A DNA stretch of 21,358 bases from an uncultured Pedobacter sp. (GCA_938008555.1 CALLKE010000268.1:1-21358), one strand, 5' to 3'; positions 14,087-21,358 are shown, numbered from the stretch's first letter. Numbers and translations: made by a program. Notes: a model not told the origin generated them from the sequence alone.

Positions 14087-14749
14087 TTACTCCATTATAT
14101 TTAAAAATTGGTCTTGAACAAAAATCTCGATTCGTTCAATGCCTTTGCCAGGATTAATTCTTTTCAATCTTATAACGCCTATTTCTCCAGTCGTTTTAAT
14201 GTGCGTACCACCACAAGGTACAGATGAAAATTCATTGATTTTCCAATACCTTCTTTCAGTGCTCTCGTCGCTAAAGGCGCTGATGATCGGTTGATTGGAA
14301 TCGATGATCGCTTGAGCAGAATTTTGAATATCGATCATGACAGGGGATATGCTGCCATCCCAAGCAAAATCAATACGCGCTTTGTCTTGAGAGATGTGTG
14401 CACCCACTTTATTAATATTTGTGAATTTTTGGCATACTAACTCTAAAACAACCTCAGCTGCAAAATGCAGGCGCATTAACTTGTAGCGCCTATCCCAATC
14501 AATGACTACCTTCACAACATCATTTTCATTCAGTTTATGATCATCTGGAAGGGTGTAATAAATTTCCATGCCATCTTTTTTAGCTTTTAGAACCTGATAA
14601 CCACCTATCGTACCTGCATCACTTTCTTGTCCGCCTGAAAAAGCATAAAAAATTGTCTCCGTTAATGTGATCTGATTTGCATGGATCTTTTTTATAGTCG
14701 TTTCAAGTTCAGTCAAATATGGATCTTGCCAAAAAACTTTAATTGTCAT
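14087..14749 (-). CDS. AlaX-like alanyl-tRNA editing protein
   Basis: This 220-residue protein resembles the free-standing editing domain of alanyl-tRNA synthetase (AlaX), which hydrolyses mischarged Ser- or Gly-tRNA(Ala). The 'FYAFSGGQESDAGTIGG' segment (about 34-50) and the C-terminal zinc motif 'SVPCGGTHIKTTGEIG' (Cys179, His183) are present. The first zinc motif, usually HxxxH, reads H95-F-A-A-E99 ('LMRLHFAAEVVLEL'), so Glu replaces the second His. This may be a variant zinc site or a change in specificity. It overlaps the YbaK-like gene by 11 bases. The exact amino acid and tRNA it edits cannot be read from the sequence. Confidence 0.85.
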   Translation of the reverse strand: MTIKVFWQDPYLTELETTIKKIHANQITLTETIFYAFSGGQESDAGTIGGYQVLKAKKDGMEIYYTLPDDHKLNENDVVKVVIDWDRRYKLMRLHFAAEVVLELVCQKFTNINKVGAHISQDKARIDFAWDGSISPVMIDIQNSAQAIIDSNQPIISAFSDESTERRYWKINEFSSVPCGGTHIKTTGEIGVIRLKRINPGKGIERIEIFVQDQFLNIME

Positions 14750-15245
14750 AATTATGTTCCAGGTTTGATATTGAGATCACCTTACCCTTTGTGAGTTCAG
14801 GTAGGTCTTTACTATTCACGCAAAATACCGCATTGGGTGTGCCAGCGGCCGCCCATACTTCATCAAGCACCATAAGATCTTGGTCTATATAAATCAGGTG
14901 GATGGGATTTTTATGACCGATAGGTGGAACGCCACCGATAGCAAAACCTGTTGTTTTCCTGACAAAATCAGCATCAGCTTTAACGATATTTTCTCCTACA
15001 TGAAATTCTAGTTGCTTTTCATTTACTTTATTTGGACCTGATGCCAATACTAGAATGGGTTTGTCGGTGCTTTTTGTTTTAAAAACAAGTGATTTTATAA
15101 TTTGAGAAATATCGCAACCAATGCTTGAAGCAGCATCACTTGCCGTTCTTGTGCTACTTGGAAGTTCTAAAACCTTGCATATTACGCCTATCTCATCTAA
15201 CGCTGTTTGCACAGCCTCGGCACTTTTTGTCAGTGGTTGGTTCAT
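14739..15245 (-). CDS. YbaK/ProX-like aminoacyl-tRNA deacylase
   Basis: This 168-residue protein of the YbaK fold removes wrong amino acids from tRNA in trans. Signature parts include 'IIKSLVFKTK' with the conserved Lys, 'GGVPPIGH' and 'EVWAAAGTPNAVFCVN'. The start at 15245 (MNQPLTKSAEAV) is chosen because GGAG lies eight bases upstream and the family begins there; longer frames would run into the regulatory palindromes. It is the first gene of the operon with the AlaX-like and DUF2000 genes. Substrate class (Cys-tRNA(Pro), Ala-tRNA(Pro) or another) is not clear. It is probably controlled by the divergent XRE-cupin regulator. Confidence 0.87.
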   Translation of the reverse strand: MNQPLTKSAEAVQTALDEIGVICKVLELPSSTRTASDAASSIGCDISQIIKSLVFKTKSTDKPILVLASGPNKVNEKQLEFHVGENIVKADADFVRKTTGFAIGGVPPIGHKNPIHLIYIDQDLMVLDEVWAAAGTPNAVFCVNSKDLPELTKGKVISISNLEHNYDN

Positions 15246-15275
15246 TTCTTTCACTCCAATTTTAACCTTTACATT

Positions 15276-15295
15276 TTGTGCGTTATGACGCACAA
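15276..15295. promoter_or_regulatory. Palindromic operator 1 (near-perfect)
   Basis: The sequence TTGTGCGTTATGACGCACAA is palindromic apart from its central bases. It lies 31 bases upstream of the YbaK-like start, downstream of the putative minus-strand promoter, where a bound repressor would block transcription. It shares the GTGCGTTAT core with the second site, 36 bases away centre to centre. Confidence 0.75.
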
Positions 15296-15302
15296 TAAGT
15301 AC

Positions 15303-15331
15303 ACTATAACACCGTGCGTTATAACGCACAA
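15303..15331 (-). promoter_or_regulatory. Putative promoter of the tRNA-editing operon
   Basis: On the minus strand, TTGTGC (15331-15326) and TATAGT (15308-15303) are 17 bases apart, a fair sigma-70 match. The -35 element overlaps operator 2. The plus-strand promoter of the regulator must also lie in this 108-base gap, but I cannot fix its elements. Confidence 0.55.
15314..15329. promoter_or_regulatory. Palindromic operator 2 (perfect)
   Basis: GTGCGTTATAACGCAC is a perfect 16-base palindrome lying 24 bases before the regulator start. It repeats the core of operator 1, so both are probably bound by the adjacent XRE-cupin protein, which would then regulate itself and the divergent operon. Confidence 0.8.
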
Positions 15332-15353
15332 GTCTTTTATGTATTTGAATTAG

Positions 15354-15947
15354 GTGAGTCTCTTGGATAACTTGGCTGAAAATATATCATGCACTTTAAG
15401 AACGCTGCGTAGCCAGCGTGGCTGGAGTTTAGACGTTGCCAGTCAGAAAACTGGGGTTAGTAAAGCCATGCTTGGACAAATTGAGAGAGGTGAATCAAGT
15501 CCCACTATTGCAACGCTTTGGAAGATTGCAAGCGGTTTTGATGTGTCATTTTCTTCTTTTGTGGAGGATACCCAATCAAATCAAGCCGAACTTATTCATC
15601 GTAAGCAAGACTTAAAACAGATGCATAAGCAAGATGATAAGATCAGAGTTATGCCGATATTTGCCTATGATAAGCGTTTAGATTTTGAGGTTTTTATTAT
15701 AGAGTTGCTACCTGGATGCGAGCATTTGTCTCCACCTCATCAACAAGGTGTCGTTGAACATGTTATTGTTGCAAGCGGTGAGATAGAGGTATTAATAAAT
15801 AGCACGTGGCATCTTGTTAGACAGCACGAAGGCTTGCGGTTTTGTGCAGATAAGTCACATGGGTACCGCAATATGTCCTCTCTACCTGCGGTCTTCCACG
15901 ATATAATTCACTATAACCCGGATATTTCACCACAATTTAAGCTATAA
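15354..15947 (+). CDS. XRE-family regulator with C-terminal cupin domain
   Basis: This 197-residue protein has an N-terminal helix-turn-helix (about 10-65: 'LRTLRSQRGWSLDVASQKTGVSKAMLGQIERGESSPTIATLWKIASGF') and a cupin barrel (about 100-190, with 'ELLPGCEHLSPPHQQGVVEHVIVASGEIEVLI'). Such regulators usually sense a small metabolite in the cupin and often control neighbouring amino-acid or exporter genes. The start is either GTG 15354 or TTG 15363; the TTG has GGTGAG at a good distance. It faces the tRNA-editing operon, and the two palindromes between them are its likely sites. The ligand is unknown; a toxic or non-protein amino acid is a reasonable guess. Confidence 0.88.
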   Translation: MSLLDNLAENISCTLRTLRSQRGWSLDVASQKTGVSKAMLGQIERGESSPTIATLWKIASGFDVSFSSFVEDTQSNQAELIHRKQDLKQMHKQDDKIRVMPIFAYDKRLDFEVFIIELLPGCEHLSPPHQQGVVEHVIVASGEIEVLINSTWHLVRQHEGLRFCADKSHGYRNMSSLPAVFHDIIHYNPDISPQFKL

Positions 15948-16057
15948 AAAATGCTATATCGCTAATGCATTGATTTCTTGTGGTTATTAAGATTTTTATT
16001 ATTTTGCGTATAAGCATGGGTAAAAAACTTCTTCTTATATCATTTCCTATACTATGG

Positions 16058-16084
16058 AGTTGAAAAACGTTAGTTTTTTCAACT
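16058..16084. repeat. Inverted repeat near IS left end
   Basis: AGTTGAAAAA (16058-16067) pairs with TTTTTCAACT (16075-16084) across a 7-base loop, and a third copy, GTTTTTCAAC, lies at 16130-16139 around the transposase stop. No T-run follows the hairpin, so it is not a typical terminator. Repeats of this kind near an IS end may be transposase-binding sites. Confidence 0.5.
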
Positions 16085-16134
16085 GGGCAAAGCAATCCAT
16101 TCGCCAATATTGCGATACTTAGTAAAATAGTTTT

Positions 16135-17448
16135 TCAACCGTACTGTAAGTTTTGTGCTGTTGTATAAAATAGCTTTTTATTAACTAAATGCTGAGATAT
16201 TAAAAATGTAATTCTTCTAGTGTTAGACTTAATAATTGCACCTACTTTTAATAAAGTTTGCCTGATTGTCTCACAAGTCGCATTCTTTAACTTGGTGTTT
16301 TTAAGTGCAGTTCGTCTGAGCATATCTAGTAATATATAGGCACATGAAGAAAATAATAATCTTAATTGATTTGGCCACCAATCACTGCAGCTCATTCTGT
16401 TTGCATAGCAATCAAGTTTTAATTCTTTGATTCTATTTTCCATATCGCCACGCGGACAATAGCACTGCCGGTAAATATCTTCAGGTAAGCCTCGAAGGTT
16501 AGTTACTACAAATCTGACATTATCACCTTTTATACCATATTCTGTTTTCATTACCACTTTGCGCTGTTTAGACCAGCTTTTTGCAGCATAAAAATCCTGG
16601 TCAAATAATTTTTGCTTAACCCCTGTTTTTTCATAGTCATTAGCAGCTCTAGAAAGTAATCCCTTGGATTTTCTTTTTAATACTTCATTGCTTGATTGAC
16701 CCACAATATAACGTACATTATTTTTTTCACACCAGGTTAATATTTTATCACGACTAAACGCACAATCACCTCTGAATATAATATTAACATTTGGCCAGTG
16801 TTTCCTAATGTATTTTACTAGTAATGCTAATATTACCCAGCAGTGCTTTGAACCATCTATATTGCTAGGACGTAAATAATTTACTAATAAATGTTCGCCG
16901 CAAAAAATATTTAATGGTAAAAAACAATTACTGCCATAGTACGCATGATAATGCTTGCCTTCTTGTTCACCATGAATAGTCAGATCTGTTGGATCGGCAT
17001 CTAATGTTATTTGTTTCGGAGGCTTTTTATGGGCTTTTATAAATACATCTATCATTACTTTATGGATTAATACTGCAGCACGCCTATTAACAGCGTTTTC
17101 TAGTCTGCAAATTGTAGGCGAACTTGCCAGTTCATGGCTTTGATCAGTTGCAATGATCATTGCTTTATCTTTGCGTAATTTATCTTGATCATTTACATCC
17201 TCATAGCCTAGTGCTAAACCATAGATTCGTTGTTTAACCATAGTATCAATGCTATGAATTACTCTATTAGGATCTCTGTACTCTGGAATACAGGATGATA
17301 TCCTATGTGTAAAGTTATTAATCTTATCAACTTCTCTTAACAACAAAATTCCACCATCACTGGTTATATCTTTGTCGACAAACTCAACTTCAATTTTTTT
17401 ATTTTTAGAGGGTAGAAATTCTATTCTGGCTGTTTTACAATTTGTCAT
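16135..17448 (-). CDS. IS1380-family transposase
   Basis: This 437-residue protein matches the IS1380 group of DDE transposases in length and motifs. The opening is 'FVDKDITSDGGILLLREVDKI', the first Asp lies in 'TLDADPTDLTIHG', the second in 'IFRGDCAFSRDKILTWCEKNNVRYIVG', and the catalytic Glu in 'CPRGDMENRIKELKLDCYANRMSC'. The frame is uninterrupted, so the protein is likely functional. The gene is more AT-rich than the neighbouring accessory genes, in keeping with a separate origin. It moves its element by cut-and-paste chemistry. Confidence 0.93.
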   Translation of the reverse strand: MTNCKTARIEFLPSKNKKIEVEFVDKDITSDGGILLLREVDKINNFTHRISSCIPEYRDPNRVIHSIDTMVKQRIYGLALGYEDVNDQDKLRKDKAMIIATDQSHELASSPTICRLENAVNRRAAVLIHKVMIDVFIKAHKKPPKQITLDADPTDLTIHGEQEGKHYHAYYGSNCFLPLNIFCGEHLLVNYLRPSNIDGSKHCWVILALLVKYIRKHWPNVNIIFRGDCAFSRDKILTWCEKNNVRYIVGQSSNEVLKRKSKGLLSRAANDYEKTGVKQKLFDQDFYAAKSWSKQRKVVMKTEYGIKGDNVRFVVTNLRGLPEDIYRQCYCPRGDMENRIKELKLDCYANRMSCSDWWPNQLRLLFSSCAYILLDMLRRTALKNTKLKNATCETIRQTLLKVGAIIKSNTRRITFLISQHLVNKKLFYTTAQNLQYG

Positions 17449-17449
17449 T

Positions 17450-17510
17450 GCACATTTTTTTGTATTTTAGTTTAAGCGCTTGAAATATAAAGCATTTGTT
17501 AAAAATGTGC
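17450..17510. repeat. Inverted repeat upstream of the transposase
   Basis: GCACATTTTT (17450-17459) is inverted as AAAAATGTGC (17501-17510), with 41 bases between. The left arm begins 2 bases upstream of the transposase start codon. It could be an internal transposase-binding or autoregulatory site, and an AAGCGCTT palindrome lies inside it (17474-17481). Confidence 0.5.
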
Positions 17511-17551
17511 AACTTCTTTATGAAATATCCGGGATAAAAGGGTTTTAGAAG

Positions 17552-18388
17552 ATGCTGACTCATGAGGTATTGGAATTTAATGTTGATAATTTTTCCTTAA
17601 AGGCTGCAGTGCTGGGGGTGGGGCAAACTGCCATTGTGATCGGTAGTCACAAATATTATCCGCGTACTTTTTCTGATAACTTGGCAAACAAACTGCAGTT
17701 AATCTGTGCTGATACCCGTGGTTTTACTCCAGGTAACCCAAGCTATGGGGAAGCAGATTTTAGCCTCCATAAAATTACCGATGACATTGAAGCAGTACGT
17801 GCATCTTTGGATGTTGATAAAATTATTCTTATTGGACACTCAATTCACGCTTTTATGGCTCTTGAATATGCAAGCCGCTTTCCAGATAAAATCAGCCACC
17901 TCGTATTGATTGCCTCAAGCCCCATAGCTGGACCTGAAATTTATAAAGAAGCCGATCGGTATTTTGAAGAATCAGTATGTCCAGAAAGAAAAACTGCATT
18001 TGCGACCAGTATGCAGAAATTTGTTGAAAGTAAGGATCAATCATTTGTAAGGCGTATGCTCGCTTTCGGGCCGAGGCTTTGGTATGACTACAATTTTGAC
18101 GCATCCAAACTTTGGGGAAATGTAGACGTAAATTCCATAGGTGCAGAAATAATCTGGGGTTCCATGTTTGTAAACTACGATACTGCACAAACGCTAAAAG
18201 CAATTAAATGTCCTATACTCCTTGCGCTTGGTCGGTACGATTATTTTAATCCTCCTCATTTATGGGAAGCGTATCGTGATTATGCTGCAAATCTCACCGT
18301 CCGCATTTTTGAAAAAAGTAGCCATACACCTCAATTTGAAGAGTCTGAGAATTTTGATGCTGAACTAATAAAGTGGTTAAACATTTAA
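17552..18388 (+). CDS. Alpha/beta hydrolase
   Basis: This 278-residue protein has the alpha/beta hydrolase fold. The nucleophile elbow 'LIGHSIHAFMALEYASRFP' places Ser at about residue 97. The acidic residue lies in 'LLALGRYDYFNPP' (about D230), and the His in 'FEKSSHTPQFEE' (about H258). The elbow reads GHSIH where most members have GHSxG, a small departure that still allows nucleophile function. It resembles proline iminopeptidase or small ester hydrolases, but the substrate cannot be assigned. There is no signal peptide, so it is cytoplasmic. It stands alone downstream of the IS and ends 3 bases before the convergent phosphotransferase-like gene. Confidence 0.85.
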   Translation: MLTHEVLEFNVDNFSLKAAVLGVGQTAIVIGSHKYYPRTFSDNLANKLQLICADTRGFTPGNPSYGEADFSLHKITDDIEAVRASLDVDKIILIGHSIHAFMALEYASRFPDKISHLVLIASSPIAGPEIYKEADRYFEESVCPERKTAFATSMQKFVESKDQSFVRRMLAFGPRLWYDYNFDASKLWGNVDVNSIGAEIIWGSMFVNYDTAQTLKAIKCPILLALGRYDYFNPPHLWEAYRDYAANLTVRIFEKSSHTPQFEESENFDAELIKWLNI

Positions 18389-18391
18389 TAC

Positions 18392-19354
18392 TCAATGTGC
18401 TTTACATACTGCTATCAGTTCCTTCAACATCTCACTGAGTTTTCCATGCTGAAATGACATTAATTGTTCCCTGCCACATGCCTGCATCAATCTATTATGA
18501 GCTAATAGCCCATAAACAAACCACAAAACATGCGCTATTTTTAAAGCATCGGCCAGATTTTTTTCAGACTCGAACGGTATATAATTCTTGAGGCAGGCAT
18601 GCTTGATCCGAAGATAGTCATGATTATGCTCTGTGAGCGCATAATGTTTCCTTACTTGGTATAAACAATTCAGCAGAGAAAAAAATGGGTGTGAGATGGA
18701 AATTTCACCCAAATCAATGATAGTGATATTTTGCGAGTTATCGCTTATCAGCGTGTTGTTGTCATTAAAATCAGGTTGGACAATGGTTTCCTTAATGGCA
18801 TAGCCAGATAATTTTGCGCATAAATCAGTTATCTTTGGATGCAGCTTTTCTAATTCGTTCACCTCCAATTCAGACAACCCATCAGCCATCAACAGTTCTT
18901 TTTGTAAAATCGCTTGGCTGTATAAATCAGGCATCTTGTTTAAGCGCCAGTCGGGAACACCGATATCAATAAAATTATCGACATGATCTGCAACTGTTAT
19001 TTGAAGAGCAGTAAATTGTTCGATTGCTTTGCAAAGCAAGTCAGTATCAAACTTCTTTTTCAAAATGCTACGCAAAGATGTGCCAGCATCTTTCATTAAA
19101 AAGCAATGTAACTCAGCATTATGCGCAATAACTGTAGGCACCGGTGCACGAAATTGGTCATGCAAAAGTTGAATAATTTTAGACTCCAAAGCAATAAGCG
19201 CTGGGGTAGTTTTAAGATAAAAAAGTTCATCCACCATGTTGATTTTTACCACACTGGACCAAGGCGTTTGCACAACGAGCTCTGTATTAAAGTTGGTTTG
19301 TTGCAGAGCCGTCTTGGCCCATTCAAGGGCGTCAGTTAATTTATCGTTATCCAT
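18392..19354 (-). CDS. Aminoglycoside phosphotransferase-fold kinase (APH-like)
   Basis: This 320-residue protein has the APH/choline-kinase fold. The ATP lysine is in 'ELFYLKTTPALIALESKII' (Lys48), the catalytic loop is 'IVQPDFNDNNTLI' (Asp195, Asn200), and the metal-binding Asp214 lies in 'ITIIDLGEISISHPFFSL'. The usual His of the HGD loop is Gln here (QPD). Substrates in this family range from aminoglycosides and macrolides to homoserine and choline, so resistance is not implied. It overlaps the methyltransferase by 8 bases and ends a minus-strand operon of small-molecule modifying enzymes. Confidence 0.82.
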   Translation of the reverse strand: MDNDKLTDALEWAKTALQQTNFNTELVVQTPWSSVVKINMVDELFYLKTTPALIALESKIIQLLHDQFRAPVPTVIAHNAELHCFLMKDAGTSLRSILKKKFDTDLLCKAIEQFTALQITVADHVDNFIDIGVPDWRLNKMPDLYSQAILQKELLMADGLSELEVNELEKLHPKITDLCAKLSGYAIKETIVQPDFNDNNTLISDNSQNITIIDLGEISISHPFFSLLNCLYQVRKHYALTEHNHDYLRIKHACLKNYIPFESEKNLADALKIAHVLWFVYGLLAHNRLMQACGREQLMSFQHGKLSEMLKELIAVCKAH

Positions 19355-19934
19355 TCTTTTTTGCTATCCAAACAAAATGCTGATCTTGATCACTTTCTTT
19401 TAAAAGAATTTCAAAGCCATATTTTTTAAGATGTTGTTCGTAAACTGCAGGATCGAGGCTGTAAAAATGAAGTTCTTGGTTAAGCATATTGCTATCAGTT
19501 CCCTCAAATTCACTATCACCGCTTGTAAATTCAAGTATTCCACCTGGTTTTAACCACGCGGCAAAACGAGAAATCATGAGCTCATGGTCCGATTTGGGGA
19601 GATGAAAAAGACACCACCACTCAACGATGGCATCAACAGTTTCATTGAACTCAATAGTGCGAACATCACCATACAAGCCGCGCATTTTCGGGCAGTTCTT
19701 TTTAGCGATGTTTAGCAATTCTTGCGACCCATCAATGCCTGTAACAGAGAAATTTTTCTCAATAAAATAATTGGCGATAGGAAACCCAGAGCCGCAACCA
19801 ATATCAAGGATGTGAGATTTTTCAGGGATGTAATTTATTAACGCATCGAGGTACTTTTGCTCAGTATTAAAAGAATCCCGCATTTTAGCAAAACCCTCTG
19901 CAATGTTATCATAAGATTTTCCTTGGTTATTCAT
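19347..19934 (-). CDS. Class I SAM-dependent methyltransferase
   Basis: This 195-residue protein has motif I 'ILDIGCGSGFPIANYFI' (about 43-59), the acidic residue after strand 2 in 'VTGIDGSQELLNIAKKN', and motif IV-like 'VDAIVEWWCLFHLP', followed by 'WLKPGGILEFTSG'. This is the small-molecule or ubiquinone-type methyltransferase layout. AGGAG precedes the start, 19 bases after the GNAT gene. The substrate is unknown. Position between acetyltransferase and phosphotransferase-like genes suggests modification of a small compound. Confidence 0.88.
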   Translation of the reverse strand: MNNQGKSYDNIAEGFAKMRDSFNTEQKYLDALINYIPEKSHILDIGCGSGFPIANYFIEKNFSVTGIDGSQELLNIAKKNCPKMRGLYGDVRTIEFNETVDAIVEWWCLFHLPKSDHELMISRFAAWLKPGGILEFTSGDSEFEGTDSNMLNQELHFYSLDPAVYEQHLKKYGFEILLKESDQDQHFVWIAKKNG

Positions 19935-19953
19935 TGTTGAGGCTCCTAAAATT

Positions 19954-20376
19954 TCATAATGTTTTTTTCATGAAGTAACGTTTTTGTCCAGTAGGGCAAT
20001 TCTCAAGAACACCGAAAATCTCATAACCATGCTTTAGATAGAAATCTTTTGCTTGGTGATTAAATGTATCCAAATGGATCAACTTGGCTCCCATGGCTCC
20101 AGCATCAGCTTCAACTTGATTAAGCAATAAAGCGCCTAATCCTTTATTTCGATAATTTTCATCCACAAAAAGCACATTAATCGCCAAGCATTCTCCTAAA
20201 TAGAAACAAGTTCTAATACCTGCAATGATTAAGCCGTTTTCTTTGATAACATAATCTTTCAACACTTCGGTATCGCCATGAAATGAAACTTGATGGGCAA
20301 CAAAAGCATTGATTTTATCATTGAGCATTTCTGCTTCTTCGCTTGTAGCGGGAGATAATTTGTAATCTGTCATCAT
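19954..20376 (-). CDS. GNAT acetyltransferase (single domain)
   Basis: This 140-residue protein has the GNAT acetyl-CoA motif 'LFVDENYRNKGLGALLLNQVEADA' (about 70-93) and the C-terminal 'HLDTFNHQAKDFYLKHGYEIFGVLENCPTGQKRYFMKKTL'. Its C-terminal third is nearly the same as the first GNAT domain of the upstream gene, pointing to a local duplication. It starts within the stop of that gene (ATGA overlap), so the two are translationally coupled. The acceptor substrate is unknown. Confidence 0.88.
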   Translation of the reverse strand: MMTDYKLSPATSEEAEMLNDKINAFVAHQVSFHGDTEVLKDYVIKENGLIIAGIRTCFYLGECLAINVLFVDENYRNKGLGALLLNQVEADAGAMGAKLIHLDTFNHQAKDFYLKHGYEIFGVLENCPTGQKRYFMKKTL

Positions 20377-21358
20377 AATACTTTCCTAAGAAAAAATCTT
20401 GAATGCTCGTACCAATATTTTTTTATTTCGCCCATACGTTGATACCCATTTTTTAAATAAAAATCTTCTGCTTGAAAATCCAAAGTATCTGTTATTGAGA
20501 AAATGCAACCATGTTTGATGGCTTCTTGCTCAGCAGCATTCATTAATTTTGAGCCATACCCTTGTTTTCTGAGTTTTTCATCGACCCATAATGCTTCTAT
20601 GTAAACTGATTCTTTATCAAAATGTGCTTGTATTCCACCAAAAACATTTCCTGAATCATTTTTTAAAAATACTGAAAATTCTTTATCCCTCGGCTCTCCC
20701 ATGACACGTTCATTGGATGAAATTAATCCCTCCATAACAGTATCATTATCAAATTGACTGGGATTATGATCGATAGCGATTTTCAATGTGTCAGGTTGAT
20801 CATATTCATGATTCAATACCTTTTTCATGTAATAGCGCTTATGGCCTTTAGGGCAATCGTCTAAAACACCAAATATCTCATAGCCATGTTTGAGGTAAAA
20901 CTCTTTCGCCTGGAAATCAAAGGTATCTAGATGAGCCAGGGTTGCCCCAAGTTTCTTAGCCTCATTTTCTACACGACTGAGAAGTTTACTACCCAGACCA
21001 TTTTTATAATATTTTTCGTCTACAGCTAAAATATCCACAAACAGCATACCCCAACAATACATCAAAGAAGTAATGCCTGCGACAATTAATCCGCTATCAT
21101 CCTTGATACAAAAATTTAAATTAATAAAAGGTTGTTCCTGAATGAACGGTACTTTGCTGTTGTTGTATGAGGTTATTTTATTTTCGATAATAACTACTTC
21201 ATGTGGTTGGACTTTAACAACATGAAATGGGGCAATATCAAATGATCTGACCCAATCTGCCAATCCCCCTGCAACTTCATGCAAAGCAAGATCGGTTGTA
21301 TCGAGGATTTTTATATTCGCAACCTCTTCATAGCTTTTAAGGGTAGAGATCCTAGTGA
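20373..21358 (-). CDS. Tandem GNAT acetyltransferase, partial at right edge
   Basis: The frame contains two GNAT domains. The first has 'ILAVDEKYYKNGLGSKLLSRVENEA' and ends 'GHKRYYMKKVL'. The second has 'LWVDEKLRKQGYGSKLMNAAEQEA' and ends 'EHSRFFLRKVL'. A TTG at 21284 could be taken as a start, but the frame stays open without a stop to the last base (translating upstream as ...LKSYEEVANIKILDTTDLAL), so the true start is probably outside the window. The extra N-terminal part is not recognised. It leads the operon with the second GNAT, methyltransferase and APH-like genes. Confidence 0.85.
   Translation of the reverse strand, partial: TRISTLKSYEEVANIKILDTTDLALHEVAGGLADWVRSFDIAPFHVVKVQPHEVVIIENKITSYNNSKVPFIQEQPFINLNFCIKDDSGLIVAGITSLMYCWGMLFVDILAVDEKYYKNGLGSKLLSRVENEAKKLGATLAHLDTFDFQAKEFYLKHGYEIFGVLDDCPKGHKRYYMKKVLNHEYDQPDTLKIAIDHNPSQFDNDTVMEGLISSNERVMGEPRDKEFSVFLKNDSGNVFGGIQAHFDKESVYIEALWVDEKLRKQGYGSKLMNAAEQEAIKHGCIFSITDTLDFQAEDFYLKNGYQRMGEIKKYWYEHSRFFLRKVL

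Larger units (their letters stand above)
16050..17540 (-). mobile_element. IS1380-family insertion sequence (ends not resolved)
   Basis: An intact IS1380-type transposase with AT-rich flanks lies between the XRE-cupin regulator and the hydrolase gene. The ends given are approximate. No convincing terminal inverted repeat or target duplication could be aligned; the best match is a weak GRAGTTG shared by the left end (about 16056) and the complement of the right end (about 17517). Nothing shows that a gene was interrupted. Confidence 0.65.

Noticed and set aside
16058..16084. Hairpin as a rho-independent terminator
   Set aside because: The stem is A/T-rich and no T-run follows on either strand.
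16027..17518. AACTTCTT on both sides of the IS as a target duplication
   Set aside because: Eight bases is longer than usual for IS1380, and the ends it would define share no inverted repeat, so it is probably chance in AT-rich sequence.
18392..19354. Calling the APH-fold gene an aminoglycoside resistance gene
   Set aside because: The fold covers many substrates, and the catalytic loop His is Gln; nothing in the sequence fixes the substrate.

Overview
The window looks like the early and integration part of a temperate-phage-like or integrative element, followed by an accessory block of tRNA-editing, transferase and hydrolase genes. The fairly AT-rich sequence, the LexA-type repressor, the IS1380-family insertion sequence and the style of the accessory genes suggest a gammaproteobacterium, perhaps Legionellales or a relative. 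That placement is an inference; no rRNA or housekeeping marker is present to confirm it.

Region 1 (1-1108, minus strand) is a short operon: a RuvC-like resolvase, a small phage-type protein, a 42-residue protein with a GTG start, and a gene that runs off the left edge. Region 2 (about 1109-1761) is a gene-free divergent control region. It carries eight exact copies of GGGAAGT/ACTTCCC in both orientations, several degenerate copies, and interspersed TATATAT tracts. This is the best candidate for a replication origin or a multi-site operator.

Region 3 (1762-8195, plus strand) is a tightly packed operon with mostly overlapping genes: a sigma-70-like factor, an unknown coiled-coil protein, a Sak4-like RecA-fold ATPase, a putative ssDNA-binding protein, a free-standing LAGLIDADG protein that looks like a relic intein, a small protein, a four-cysteine PD-(D/E)XK nuclease, and a Toprim/RecA-fold primase-helicase. 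Together with the resolvase, these could replicate and recombine the element's own DNA.

Region 4 (8178-11256, minus strand) holds an intact self-cleaving LexA-type repressor followed by two overlapping genes I cannot assign. A perfect 16-bp palindrome lies in the spacer of the lexA promoter, so the unit looks autorepressed and damage-inducible. It is the most promising undescribed system here. Region 5 (11344-13685, plus strand) is the integration module: a 52-residue protein, a DUF2924 protein, a large serine recombinase, and a separate helix-turn-helix protein resembling a domain fused to recombinases elsewhere.

Region 6 (13674-15947) is a tRNA-quality-control operon on the minus strand (YbaK-like deacylase, AlaX-like editing protein, DUF2000 protein) facing a divergent XRE-cupin regulator. 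Two near-identical palindromes sit between them. Region 7 (about 16050-17540) is an IS1380-family element with an apparently intact transposase. Region 8 (17552-21358) has an alpha/beta hydrolase on the plus strand and, convergent to it, a minus-strand operon of tandem GNAT acetyltransferases (one running off the right edge), a methyltransferase and an aminoglycoside-phosphotransferase-fold protein.
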